64,000 nt of DNA, from the NCBI GenBank assembly GCA_035578175.1, contig JAQMRL010000003.1, forward strand, positions 87,336,469 through 87,400,468, in the 5' to 3' direction. Positions 33,801 through 43,290 of the stretch are shown in pieces. How positions within the stretch are numbered: the first letter of the stretch is position 1; each line of letters begins with the position of its first letter. The position numbers and the translations under genes are program-made. This DNA comes from Catonia carolina (Eukaryota > Arthropoda > Insecta > Hemiptera > Achilidae). The notes under the pieces are model-generated. The model did no database searches, was not told where the DNA came from, and saw nothing but the letters and a program-made list of their open reading frames with translations.

Positions 33801-36800
33801 GCCCCGAAATGTGGAAAGACAAATCATGGGTTCTCCACCTAGACAATGCGCCAGCTCATTCCGCGTTATCTGTTAAGAGGTTCCTAGCCAAGTACAGCAT
33901 TTCAGTGTTAGAACATCCACCTTATTCACCAGATCTTGTACCATGTGACTACTACCTGTTCCCTAACGTGAAATCTGCATTAAAAGGGACAAGATTTGAG
34001 TCTGTGGAAGCTGTAAAAGAGAAAGTGCATGTGTCCTGAAGAAGCTGACAGAAGATGACTTCCAGCACTGTTTCCAACAATAGAAAATTTGCATAAGCGT
34101 TGTTGGGATAGAGAAGGAGTGTATATTGAAGGTGGCAATAAGTGATTGTGTATGAAATTAAAATTAAATTTTTTACAACGTTAGTCTCGTTATTTAATAG
34201 CCACACCTCGTAAACAGTAAACACTTACCAATTATAGCGCTTTCGTGCATAAGATGCACATCATCTGTAATTTCTTTCCTTTTAAGGATTGACAGTCAAT
34301 CCTTATCTACCATAGTGGAAGTAGAATATTTTAAATAACATAAAAGGAAAGAAATTACTGAAGATATGCATTTCATGCACGAAAGCACTATAATTGGTAA
34401 GTGTTTACTGTTTACCGTATTACTGGTGATTTAAAGAAATTATATATATATATATTGATTATCAATATAATACAGCTGTTAAAAATACCTGTATAGGATG
34501 TTTGATAAGATTATTTTTTGTATATGAGTATATTAACTCACATTTGACAATTTGTTGGACTCCATAGTTTGAGGTGGTAAAAAAGATTTCAGCAATGTCG
34601 TCATATTCTATTAATGTTCTTCCAAGCATCTGAGTAGTGACGGATTTTGATAGATATTTAGCAAACAGTTCCCATGGCTCTAATAACATTGCATCATAGA
34701 CTTGTTTACTTTGTTCTCCAAATTGAGCACTTTTTGCTTCTTTAAATGACTGTAAAAAAACATAATAATAAAAATTGTTATTGTGTTTTACAAATTACTT
34801 CTTTGTTATGTTTCATGTGGTCTAATTAAGCTGTGTTGTCACAATGAATATGAAGATTAGAATTGGAAGATAACATGCACAATGTATTTGTTTCTGATGT
34901 TTATTTTCTGTTTGATCTTCATCTTTGTCTAGGATTCTTATACCCGTACTGGGTCCTTGATAATTATTTTGTGTCATCACTCTGTCGACAAGTGTATTTT
35001 TCAGATGTATTTATAATAATTACGGTTTCCAATGCCATTTTAAAAAATGGCGTTTTACTTTCTCTTGCCTATATGAATACAGGAAGGAAGTATTGTTTTC
35101 ATGTCAATCTTTTGAAATTGAGTTTTCACCGGATCTACGCGTTTTCAGACTTCCTGAACCAAAAAAACGTGTTTTTAGCGATTGGTCTGTGTGTGTGTGT
35201 GAACAGAATATCTCAAGAACAGAACGTCGTACAAACTTGAAACTTAAGTTAGATACCACTACCGGACCCGACACGAATATTTTCATGAAAATCGGTCAAA
35301 CGGAAGTAGTAGTTAATTCGTGTCATTTTTCACTTTTTTGTGATTTTCTCAAAAACTGCTCCTACAATTTTTTTAAAATCGCCTCATTTACTACATTTTT
35401 TATGCTCTACAAGATAGGGTAGGCGCCATGTCTGCTGAAATTCTTAAGGAGGTTGTTTTCTCGTAAAAAATTGTTTTGTTAAGATTGGGACTTTAATATG
35501 CATTTTAGCGCAAAAATGTATTTAATAAAAGTTGTAGAGAATCTAAAATCCTTTTTTTAAACATTTTTGTGTACAACGCTTAGTTTAGCGGTAATTAGCG
35601 ATTTTCTGGTTTTTTCTCACGAAAACTTGTAAAAAAATGGACTTTTTTTAGATTTCAGCCTTAGTATGCATTTTACGACAAAAGTGTATATAATCAAATT
35701 TATAGGAAATTAAAAGATCTACAACTTGTATTTCAAGCACTTTTCTCTACAGAGCCTAGTTTAGCGTGAAAGAGCGATTTTCCGTATTTTTAAGCCAAAC
35801 AGGTTGATTTTAATTTTGCGTCTTTCACTCATGATTAAAATAAGGTTATGTTTTTTGAGGTTAGTTTTTTGTTTATTTCTAATGTTTTATTACTTATGTT
35901 AGTTTATATTGTTCATTATTTGCATTGGCAAGGGAAAGTCATGTGAGTGTTTCACACCGGATTTTTTAAATAAGATCAATTACATTTTTTTCAGAATCGT
36001 CATTTAGAAACAGATTCATGTCTGCAGCTTATTAATTTTATTGGTAGTTTAAAAGTAATAAACCATAATCTAATTGCAATCGCAATAGGTATCGTGCTTT
36101 GTCTACTTGAAATGTGCCCTATCCTCTATTCTGTGATAATGCTCTGCTCTTTCACGGATCGTGAGGTCCCAGGGCAGTATCCACACAACCTCAAAGATTG
36201 CCTTTGCTGACAGTGTCCTGTGCACACTGTATACCCTCAGAGCCAGCCTTTGTTGCAGACTACACTGCGTTGCTAAAATGCTGTAATGCCAAAGATTTAT
36301 TTTAATCTTTCTTACCTTTCCATTTGTTTTTGTATAGGCGTTATCTAGTTCTACTCTTGATTGCACAGTAAGTGGAAGAAATCCACCTCTTATTTTTTCA
36401 TTAACATCATTTTTAGTTCCAAGATTTTGATCCAGGTATTTTACAGAAAAGTTTAGATCTTTTCCAATTTCTCTAGTTTCATGGTTTGATGGTACACACT
36501 GAAAATAATAATAATTAATAGGCTTATCTATTACATCGTATTATGTGTTAGTATAAAGTCCTTTTTTTTTTAAAAAGTGTTAGATTATATATAAACGAGG
36601 TATGGGAATTTAATAACAAGACTGCTCACAGCCATGTGGATCAAGGTTGGTATTGGATTATAGTTGTTTCTTATACTTTCAGAGCAACCACCTGTCATTT
36701 TGTCTTTTAGTCTGCTTTTAAGCCTTGGCAAGGCAACTATTGTATACGATAGTATACAATAGTATTGTATTGTATACAATATTTTTCTCTACAACCAAGG

Positions 36801-39800
36801 CTCAAAAGCAGACAAAAAGACAAAATGATGGGTCGTTGCTCTGAAAGTATAAGAAAGAACTACAATCCAATACCAACCTTGACCCATGTGGCTGTTCGCA
36901 GTCTTGTATTATCGGGATCATAGTTGACTTAACCCTTTGCCCTTGAATGGCCAGCAGTGCTGGCCACAGCTGTTACTGAGTCAGCTCATCATTGTTTTCA
37001 CAGCGCTGTGCTTCTCAAATCGTACGGCCAGCACTGGTGGCCATGGCGGTTTCTCTGTTAGGTTGGCCACCATTCTGCCATCCCTGCTACACCAGCTTGT
37101 ATCAAGTTTTTTGTTTTAATCTGTAAATGTGATAAGGCCTAATATTTTACACATTAAAAATCCAAAATGAATTCAAAGACTAATATTGTTATGTTTTATT
37201 AAAAGCTAATGAAATGGCAAATACAATGACATTTAAAGTTTGCTAAATACTGTAAAACATAATAAAATATTAAATGTTAAAAATGGACAAAATTATTACT
37301 GTTACTTTAGATACTATTTACGATTGTCTTTTCCCTATGAGTGGTGCAACCTGCCAGAAAAATACTAAACAATTTTAAATAAATTGCTTAGAATGACCAC
37401 CTATGCTGGCCGGACGAGCTGAAGAGGAAATCAGTAGCTGGCCGTACGACCTGAGAGGATTATACTAGTAAAAATGACAAATAGCTGATATAGAACGTGG
37501 CTGTGTCCAGCAGGGCTGGCCATTCGAGTTGAAAGTAACTTTCCTAAAATAGTTTAGAGACCGCAAAGGGTTAAAAGTCAGCAAGCGCTTTAATCTCAAA
37601 TTTCTTATGAAAATTAAAAAATTGCCAACGAAGTGCTTTTATTATATTAAAGTAAGTATTTGGTAATAATTCTGTGTCACATACATAAGTTTTTCAATGC
37701 CATATACAGTTTTCTGAAGGTCAGGAAGTGGTTGAAGATGATATGTCCCAGTCGACATCTGATGGTTTTTTTTGCAACTTCAAGGCTGTTATCATGATCG
37801 AATGGGTGCTGGAGGGACCAATCATTAATTAGAAATACTACAAAGAAATCCTAAGGAAGAAAAATCTGGATTTGTAAAACTCATGGTGTTTGCACCAGCT
37901 GACACTGAAGCATTATCTGTGAAGCAGTTTTTAGCTGACGAGCACATTCCTATGTTTAAGCGTACCTTTCATATTTGTGAGATCTCGCTCCATGTGACTC
38001 CTACCTATTTCTAAAAGTAAAAAGTGAATTGAAAAGAATACATTTCAGTCTGTAGAACATTATAACAAGTAATGAGTTATAGCATTCCTTTGAACAATGG
38101 GAGGCATACAGAGGTGGTGTTTAGATATAGGAGAGTATACCATGTCCAAAAAAGTCACTTTGTTTGCAATAAATTACATTTCTCATATAAGTCTCGTTAT
38201 TTAATTGTCATTCCTTGTTTATATCTTGTAATTATATTGTTGTTCATTGTGTATTATAATTGAAGAGCTTAGTGAATTAAGATGCTATGTATAGGGTTAC
38301 CATTTGTCCAGGCAGTCCGGATTTCAAAAATGTAAATGGAAAAAACAAAAACTAAAAATTTTAGCAATAATTACCTTTTAAAAAGTAATTTCTACTGATT
38401 TATATTCATAATTGGTCATTATTATGTTTGTTACGTAATAAATTAGGCTAATACTTTTTCTTTATTTTAAATTTCTTGTCTTCAACCTGTTTGAATGAAA
38501 ACCACTCTCCCTTTCCTCAAATTGAAACTGTAGGTACCGATCCAGAAGAGGATTGAAAAGAAAATATTCCCCGGTCCAGACAATATTTATTTATGTTCCA
38601 TGAAATAAACCCCCCCCCTTTTGGAGTTCCACCGTTTAATGTCCAGGTTTGGCCTCAAAAAAATTATGGTAACCCTTGCTACATAGCAAGTATATATTTT
38701 TGAGAAAAATGTGAAAGCTCTAAAACTCCCATTTCTGTTAATTATTTGAATTTTTCATTCCGATGCCTACATACTACCGTATCAAGAAAATATTACCCTT
38801 CAAGATCACTTTTCTTTTCTGATTTAATGAAAAAATTAATTAAAAATATTATCTACTTACTTTCTCTACAGGGCATAACTGTGGATCTGCAATAAAATAA
38901 AACATTTTGTTAATAAGTTTCATTATCCAGATAGTTTGTATCTGAAATACTTTTCTATAGTGTATAAGCAACCAAAGATAAGATAAAGGAACATCTTATA
39001 TTTTTTAATTTTTGTTTTCTTTTTGCATTGTTCTATTATATTCAAATGTTTGTCCATTTTAACAAACTTATGTTTTTCCTCTTTTTTATGATAAAGTATA
39101 ATTTGATATAATGTAAACACATTTCAGTGGTTTTTGGTGTTCATTGTATGTATCTTACTTGAAAATTACGACTAGCCATACAAATATAAAATTTGTTACA
39201 ACCCTCATTACCACGTTCAATTATTTATTTACACCCTTTTTATTTTTTAATGGTCCATTCATATCTTTGTTAAACAGGTTTATGGATAAAAGTTTCTTAT
39301 TGTATCTGTATACTTCTTTATAATATTTACTTAGTGTTTTATACAACCTGTTTGTAATTGTTTTATTATATTTAAATGAGATATATTTTTTGCTGTGTGT
39401 AATTATCTCTTGTAAGGGTTGTTTTCAAAGGCAGTTTATGTTCTTAACTGTATCTTGTTTTTTTCACTATATCAATTTTTATGTGCCATAATTATTATTA
39501 TCTTTATTTTATTCTTTAGTAGTTTTTCTTATTCTATTTATTAGAAATCCTGTGTATATCTTTTTATTATAAGCTAAAATTTTGTGAAAATTAGATGGTT
39601 AGATGAATTATTAACTCTTACTGTGCCAGGAGAATATTGTGAGTTCCTACCAAAAAATGCCAGCCTACTTTTGTGTGATCTGTAGCATTTTATAATATAT
39701 TTAATCTGTAACAGGCTATTTTTCAAGGTATCTTGAAGACTTTTTTGTTGTTCATAATGAATTGATCTTGTATGACATTCAACTTGGAACACATTTCTTA

Positions 39801-40898
39801 CAATTTAAAAATAAAATGATATGTAGTCATTTTTTGTGGAAATTTTCTTTTTAATTAAAAAAAAAAATAATCACCCTAAAAAATTATGTTACTCAATTTC
39901 ACTTATATCACTTTACAGACAAGTTAACTGTGCAAAAATTACAAAAAATTATTTATTTATTGTAAAAAATAAAAATACTGCGATAAAAGTTTAAAGATCC
40001 AATTTTTAATTGTTTTAATCTATATTAATCGATTACATTCATAAAAAAACTCTAAATGTATTTTTTCAATGTACATTTCTGACCGATTATTTTCATACGT
40101 TGTTTTTAAAAATTGAGTGAAAATAAAAATTTTATGAATTTTTTAGTCAACGTACTAATTAAAGGACGACGCTGGCATTTTTTGGTAAAACTGCTGACGT
40201 CCTAATAATAGGACGCTGGCGCTGTGAGGGTTAATAGTTTTCAGTAATGTACTTCTGCAAAAATCAATTGTTACTGTTATGTTTTTTTTACCAGTAGACT
40301 GTCCATAAAATTTAATTTATTATTGTTTACAATTTCTGTAGTTATGTGGCAAAATTGTACGAGAATTCAAATATCAAGAGAGTCTTGCTTATGATATGTA
40401 TTGTACAAGAAGAAGAGGAAGACCCAGGAAGAGATGATTTGGTGGTTTTGTGGGGACTTGTTGAAGGAGACTGCTCAGGACCATAATAGGTAGAGAGTTG
40501 TGGTTTTGTCGGTCAAAGACAGTTAGTGTCTACTAAGACAAGATAAGTGAGTTTTTTATAGTTTATTGATATAATTTAAGAAATTACATTAAAACGGACA
40601 CTGATGATATTTTCTTCAAAAGTAACCTTTTTTTATCTGTTATTACTGGGCTACAATGAAACCTGACGACTATAATAAATTAACAATAGTTTGAATCATC
40701 CATAAAATTTAACTTTAGATAGAAAAAATAGCACTAAAACATTTTTGTAGAATCTTAGGAGGTACATATTATTTTATATATAAAATAAATTTAATTGTGA
40801 TTAAAATTGTATTTGAAAAGGTTTTTCTTACATGTGTTGGCTGTTAGAACCAGTTGACTAAAAAGTGATGAGCAAAGAATAAATAATAAATTCTTCAT
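24609..40898 (-). CDS. Secreted annexin-like protein gene A (8 exons found, last exon missing)
   Basis: Eight exons join in frame into 332 codons: 40832-40898, 38861-38886, 36316-36498, 34542-34749, 30890-30978, 29464-29527, 26594-26752 and 24609-24808. All have GT donors and AG acceptors. Exon 1 encodes a signal peptide starting MKNLLFILCSSLFSQLVLTA; a CPVEKC motif follows. The body matches annexin repeats, best in the fourth: YLAKRLYKAMEGAWTD, then VRIIIGRTDIDILSISREF. The consensus Ca2+ loop KGxGTD is changed to EGAWTD, so type-2 Ca2+ binding is probably weak. Cytosolic annexins bind acidic membranes; this one should enter the secretory route. The frame is open at 24609 in phase 0, and a short last exon was not found. 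Its paralogue is gene B, head to head at 45797. Introns hold many transposons. Confidence 0.85.
24843..26310. repeat. Intron 7 of gene A: R2 copy 3 and a LINE fragment
   Basis: R2 copy 3 spans about 25345-25735 (plus). About 25800-26310 is a minus-strand LINE reverse-transcriptase fragment: frames read LLFADDQIVIAKDVENLNL and KYLGFIISNNGNKEKEI, typical of the post-YADD region. The first 500 bp hold nothing recognised. Confidence 0.65.
26594..26752 (-). CDS. Gene A exon 7
   Basis: 159 bp, acceptor TTTATCCAG, donor GTAAGT. It encodes a diverged third repeat with VVKKLFFESLTQYSVTEIKD and LADFYNIIG. Confidence 0.83.
26822..27180 (+). pseudogene. LINE reverse transcriptase remnant
   Basis: Plus-strand frames with shifts give LAFADELVLF (a YADD-box variant) and LLGVAEQTD, as in R2/RTE-like reverse transcriptases. 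Stops and frameshifts show decay. It lies in intron 6 of gene A. Confidence 0.6.
27390..27660 (+). other. GC-richer island with an unassigned 87-codon frame
   Basis: The bases around 27400-27500 (CCGGCCAATGG, a CCAAT box on both strands) are richer in CpG than their surroundings. The frame at 27393-27656 resembles nothing I know. It may be a retroposed UTR or a promoter relic. Confidence 0.3.
27893..28760 (+). mobile_element. 5'-truncated LINE: C-terminal half of reverse transcriptase
   Basis: The open frame starts before the first ATG: from 27893 it reads EYIFREAAQGIEEG, then IRYADDTAIFSDS (catalytic YADD at 27972-27983). It continues intact to the stop at 28731-28733, including KQYTYLGSNV, LFYGMEAWTL, RRLEAFEMWLYRRML and LQYLGHIMR. 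The element ends in a GAA-rich microsatellite (about 28750-28765). The truncated 5' end and simple 3' tail fit target-primed retroposition. The unbroken 280-codon frame implies a young insertion. It lies in intron 6 of gene A on the opposite strand. Confidence 0.88.
28885..29057 (-). mobile_element. SINE S2 (minus)
   Basis: The head is at 29057. Box B complement is GGGAATCGAACC and box A complement is ACTAACCACTGG. The tail holds TTGGTTATTAGCAAC, matching the plus copy at 33030-33185. Confidence 0.75.
29464..29527 (-). CDS. Gene A exon 6
   Basis: 64 bp, acceptor TCTTTTTAG, donor GTACAG. It encodes IKDGPSAIRPADRALKMCSE, a linker between repeats 2 and 3. Confidence 0.8.
29566..30487 (-). mobile_element. 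Mariner (DD34D) element, 5'-truncated
   Basis: The left end CAAGGGTGGTCCC follows TA. The minus strand encodes the transposase. The N-terminal part has SGRPNEMTTPEMLKKIHKAD. The catalytic part has HQDNAPAH and SPDLAPSDYFLF with 34 residues between the aspartates. Frames shift between 30010 and 30270, and the element stops at about 30487 without its other terminal repeat. Inactive. Confidence 0.85.
30540..30860 (+). pseudogene. LINE 3'-end remnant
   Basis: Frames give EGKRSRVKWIGSILDDLTKR and AMEDRWRKVERR, the pattern closing many insect LINE ORF2 products. It is broken by stops. It lies just upstream of gene A exon 5. Confidence 0.55.
30890..30978 (-). CDS. Gene A exon 5
   Basis: 89 bp, acceptor GTTTCACAG, donor GTAAAG. 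Two bases complete a Cys codon, then YERVNNKPLQSLLDQL follows, like the AYEKLFGKSL... segment closing an annexin repeat. Confidence 0.82.
30979..31539. other. Intron 4 of gene A, unassigned part
   Basis: No feature recognised. GACCAATTAGAACG near 31095 resembles a string in the long-terminal-repeat DD41D element, but it is too short to call. Confidence 0.4.
31540..31858 (-). mobile_element. SINE S1 (minus)
   Basis: The usual S1 body and tRNA-like head are present (complement of GGTTGGTCTAGAGGTAAAG at about 31835-31855). It is more diverged than the nested copy. ACTTTAAT/ACCTTTAAT at the two flanks may be the target duplication. Confidence 0.82.
32195..32395 (+). repeat. R1 repeat fragment
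   Basis: Only the 5' 200 bp of R1 (ATATATAGGAAAAG... to GTCTCATGAACTGAACAT). Diverged. Confidence 0.7.
32505..32690. repeat. Penelope terminal-repeat fragment, palindromic
   Basis: Two oppositely oriented halves of the Penelope-like terminal repeat meet at TTAGTGTTTACTGTTACC. The hammerhead-like part is absent. Confidence 0.6.
33030..33185 (+). mobile_element. SINE S2 (plus)
   Basis: Box A TAGTGGTAGCG and box B GGTTCAATTCC lie in a tRNA-like head, followed by the S2 tail GTTGCTAATAACCAAGC and ATATAAACTAAAAA. Confidence 0.75.
33278..34210 (+). mobile_element. Mariner M1 foldback element (DD34D)
   Basis: The terminal repeats GAGGTGCGGCTATTAAATAA and its partner at 34164-34210 are flanked by TA. 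The middle (33541-34030, +) encodes mariner transposase: WVPDGQTINQYYYLEIL, LDNAPAH and SPDLVPCDYYLF (34 residues between aspartates). The first 260 bp (33278-33540) is an inverted copy of the last 240 bp, so the true 5' part is replaced by a second 3' end. Stops and a T-run interrupt the frame. Confidence 0.85.
34231..34271 (-). ncRNA. Hammerhead-like motif (stem covariant)
   Basis: Stem I is ATTA/TAAT and stem II GTGCAT/ATGCAC, both perfectly paired and different from the other copies. GAA and palindromic AGCGCT are kept. The core reads CAGATGA instead of CTGANGA, so U4 is lost. Confidence 0.5.
34354..34394 (+). ncRNA. Hammerhead-like motif
   Basis: Core CTGAAGA and GAA are intact. Stem I ATTA/TAAT is paired; stem II TGCAT/ATGCA is paired with one outer mismatch; stem III AGCACT is weakened. 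Predicted cleavage is after A at 34390. Confidence 0.55.
34542..34749 (-). CDS. Gene A exon 4 (208 bp)
   Basis: Acceptor TTTTTTACAG, donor GTGAGT. It encodes 69 residues plus one base, including WELFAKYLSKS and IAEIFFTTSNYGVQQIVK, an annexin helix A-D pattern. It is exactly the same length and phase as gene B exon 4 (52187-52394). Confidence 0.87.
34750..35053. other. Intron 3 of gene A, unassigned
   Basis: AT-rich. No feature beyond the acceptor tract of exon 4. Confidence 0.5.
35054..35967 (+). repeat. R1 repeat, full length, in gene A intron 3
   Basis: Both ends are present (TTACTTTCTCTTGCC, TTTCACACCGGATTTTTT). It lies antisense to gene A. Confidence 0.85.
36316..36498 (-). CDS. Gene A exon 3
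   Basis: 183 bp, phase 0 to 0, acceptor TTTTCAG and donor GTAAGA. It encodes 61 residues beginning CVPSNHETREIGKD and ending in NAYTKTNGK, the region before and within a diverged first annexin repeat. Confidence 0.85.
36597..36920. mobile_element. Foldback MITE related to mariner M1
   Basis: Arms of about 120 bp (36612-36731 and 36797-36912) pair around a TATAC-rich loop. The left end GAGGTATGGGAATTTAATAA resembles the M1 terminal repeat, so it is probably an M1-derived foldback. Confidence 0.7.
36929..37574. mobile_element. piggyBac-like TTAA MITE
   Basis: TTAA at 36929-36932 and 37571-37574. Ends CCCTTTGC and GCAAAGGG. A subterminal inverted motif (GAATGGCCAGC with CTGCTGG) is repeated at both ends. 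No transposase. It is inserted 8 bp from the foldback MITE, in intron 2 of gene A. Confidence 0.82.
37700..38215 (+). pseudogene. Heavily decayed mariner
   Basis: Short stretches match mariner order: a remnant before the catalytic region, APADTEALSVKQFL, then CDSYLFLKVKSEL across frames, ending in GTCTCGTTATTTAATTG, which resembles the M1 terminal repeat. Many frameshifts. Confidence 0.55.
38292..38677. mobile_element. MITE with 8-bp duplication, hAT-like
   Basis: Inverted ends TAGGGTTACCAT and ATGGTAACCCTT. Flanking octamers GCTATGTA and GCTACATA fit a decayed 8-bp target duplication, as for hAT. It holds a C-run at about 38611-38619. Confidence 0.5.
38861..38886 (-). CDS. Gene A exon 2: 26-bp microexon
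   Basis: Acceptor TTATTGCAG, donor GTAAGTAG. It encodes PQLCPVEK, whose Cys pairs with the first residue of exon 3 in a CPxxxC motif. It corresponds to the 68-bp second exon of gene B. Confidence 0.75.
38887..39610. other. Intron 1 of gene A, unassigned part
   Basis: AT-rich. Nothing recognised. Confidence 0.5.
39611..40234. mobile_element. piggyBac-like TTAA MITE
   Basis: TTAA at both ends. CTCTTACTGTGCCAGG pairs with the complement of GCGCTGTGAGGG. A subterminal inverted motif, ACCAAAAAATGCCAGC on the left and GCTGGCATTTTTTGGT on the right, confirms the element. It is in intron 1 of gene A, 600 bp from the signal-peptide exon. Confidence 0.78.
40235..40831. other. Intron 1 of gene A, part next to exon 1
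   Basis: A GAAGAAGAGGAAGACC stretch near 40410 looks like a LINE tail relic. Otherwise AT-rich. Confidence 0.4.
40832..40898 (-). CDS. Gene A exon 1: signal peptide
   Basis: ATG at 40898, 22 codons plus one base, ending at the donor GTAAGA. A Lys-containing start and a hydrophobic core (LLFILC...LVLTA) look like a cleavable signal sequence. The last base T joins AT of exon 2 to give Tyr. It mirrors exon 1 of gene B in length and phase. Confidence 0.78.
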
Positions 40899-41353
40899 AT
40901 TTTAAAATTATGTTAAACATTCAATTTACTACAGTACTATAAAATATTGTTAAATTTTTAAACATCTGAACACATTGTAGTAAAGAAAATACTTAAATAA
41001 AAATTTTTATTCACGGTTACTATTTTATATTCAAACTTTATGTATGTATTAATTATTTGTACTTCAAGGAACAATTGAATAATTTAAGCATTGTAGAGGG
41101 ATATTCTGTTTTGTTAATGTACATATTGATTACAATGAAAAAAAAACAAAGTGATTTATTGTTCATGTTGTTCCACTTATGAAGTGGATCTTTTTATTTG
41201 AGCATATCGTTGATCAGTTTTAATTAATGTATTTAAAATTTTTGTTATAATCACAAGTTTAATTAGTGTAATAACATAAATTGAATATTGATATTGCTGT
41301 CTGTCTCTGCATAATTAAAAAATTTACAACAAAACCGTATATACGAATAATTA
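40899..41353. promoter_or_regulatory. 5' flank of gene A
   Basis: The promoter of gene A should lie here. AT-rich words such as TATAAAA occur on the minus strand near 41025, but none sits at a convincing distance from an initiator, so no element is assigned. Confidence 0.35.
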
Positions 41354-42717
41354 CAGTAGCGTGCAAATTAATCCGAACGCAGATGTTATGTAATGAAAAG
41401 TTACTTTATTTTTGAAAAAATATATAGTATACATTCTATTTGTTAATGTTTAATAACTAATATGGCCACCTATGCCAAATCGCATACGTCAGTTGACGTA
41501 TGCGATTTGGCATAGATTCAATTAGTGTACTGCACATTTTTTAAATTTCTTCGTCACGAAACCATACCGATATTATTGTTGCAATGAGGTTATTTTTTGT
41601 AGTACAATCCATTTTTGAGTAGTTTTTTCACTATTGCCCAAAGATTTTCAATCGGGCTCATATATGGGGAATTACCTGGCCATGTCAACACTTTAACGTT
41701 TTCTTGTTTGAAAAATGCTTTCACTTTTTTGGCACTATGGCATGGCTCTAAATCTTGTTGAAATAGGTACTCCATTGCTATGTGGAAATTTTGTTTGCAG
41801 TTGTGGCACGACCTTTGACTTAAGAATTTGGATGTATTCATCGCTTTTTAACATACCATTTACTGCGACTAATGAACAAGGACCTTCAAATGTGAAACAA
41901 CCCCAAAACATTGTTTTCTGGGGATGTTTAACTGAGTGCTGGTTATGAGCCGGTGATGTTCTTTCATCTGCTGATTTCCGAACGTAAGAAACCTTTTACC
42001 CCTGAATGTAAAAATGGGATTCATCGGAGATCATTACATTTTTCCAGTCTGCAACAGTCCACTTAGAATGTGCTTTGGCCCACAACCATTTTTTGCACAT
42101 TGCTTGGGTCAAAAGTTGTTTTTTAGCGGGTCGACGAGCATCATGATGCTTTCCGTCCAGCATCAAGAAGTCAGCGTCTAATAGTTGTCACATACAAATT
42201 TGTTCCACTGGCTCCAAGCTGTCGATTTAAGTCCACAGCACTTAATTTTGGATTCACTTTACTTGTTGTCACTAATAACCGATCCTGAGTCGCAGTTGTT
42301 TTTCTTTTACAGCCACATTTTCCTTTCCTTTGAGGTGAAAAGGAACAAGTTTTTCGAAAGTGTTTTAATATAGCATTCACTGTCCCTAGTCCAACGCCAC
42401 ACTCTGAAGCTATTTGTCATTGTGTCATACTGGTATACTCGGAGAGAGAAACAATTTTTGAACGTTTTCTTGGAGTTACATCCATTGTTACAATACATTA
42501 CGTAAACAGACACAAAAACAATATATGAATTTGTCATAAAAAAATAAATACACTTGTATAAACCACTACTTATGTCACGAAATTGCTATAAAGACAAAGA
42601 ACAACAACTTCACACTGCACAGAAAGCTTACAGAATGTGTCTGGTTAGCAGTGAAGCCACAACATAGAAAAAAAACAAAAAAAAATCCCTGTGTTCGGAT
42701 TAATTTGCACACTACTG
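41354..42717 (-). mobile_element. Tc1-like (DD34E) transposon in the divergent spacer
   Basis: Ends CAGTAGCGTGCAAATTAAT and the complement at 42690-42717, with TA on both sides. The minus-strand transposase starts near 42483 (MDVTPRKRSKIVSLSEYTS). It passes a TGA stop after SMTQ, then QIASECGVGLGTVNAILKHF. It ends in LFQQDLEPCHS and WPGNSPYMSPIENLWAIVKK, with 34 residues between D and E. Frameshifts separate the pieces. A perfect 44-bp palindrome lies at 41471-41514. Confidence 0.88.
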
Positions 42718-42739
42718 TATATTATTTACAATTTTGTAA

Positions 42740-43290
42740 ATTATCTGATTTTTAATAACATATTCCATTATTGAATACTGTAATAAAACCTGTGTGGCTG
42801 TACCCAAGTGAGCACGTTAGAATGACCGGGAAGTCTGGTCTAAGAGAAGCACAGAAATTTGAGAGAAAGCTCCTTCTCAAGAAAATGGGTCCAAAGATAA
42901 TAGACGGTCAGTGTAGGTTACGATGATGAGAAGAACTCTACAAGAAAAATGAACAATTATATAAGAAAGAGAAGACCAAAATATTACAGACACCTTTACT
43001 GTAGAATGAATGACGGAACAGTTGACAAAATAAATTTTTAAGACACTAAATAATAGACCTAAGGTGGGATAAATGGTTCAAAGAAGTTAGAAAGGATATT
43101 GAGAAAACTTAATGAACTGAACCAAATTCAAACAATTAAATCTGGACTTTAAAAGCGTCTGTAAAGAGCAAAAACAAAGTACCGGGTGGACAGAAGAAAG
43201 GAGAAAAGTTTACAGTGAATGAATGCTGAGAATGTGGACTGCAAAAAGACCTTTCAGAAATATCTAGTCACCTAATGTGGACTAAAATTG
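42740..43290 (+). pseudogene. LINE 3'-end remnant
   Basis: Frames give KSGLREAQKFERKLLLKKM, KIIDGQCRLR, then WDKWFKEVRKDIEK and WTEERRK, the usual order at the C-terminus of insect LINE polymerases. Multiple stops. Lies in the spacer between the two annexin-like genes. Confidence 0.65.

Larger units (their letters stand above)
34220..34510. mobile_element. Two inverted Penelope terminal repeats
   Basis: A minus-oriented and a plus-oriented terminal repeat meet head to head. Each carries a hammerhead-like motif (34231-34271 and 34354-34394). The block abuts the right end of the mariner and lies 30 bp 3' of gene A exon 4. Confidence 0.65.
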
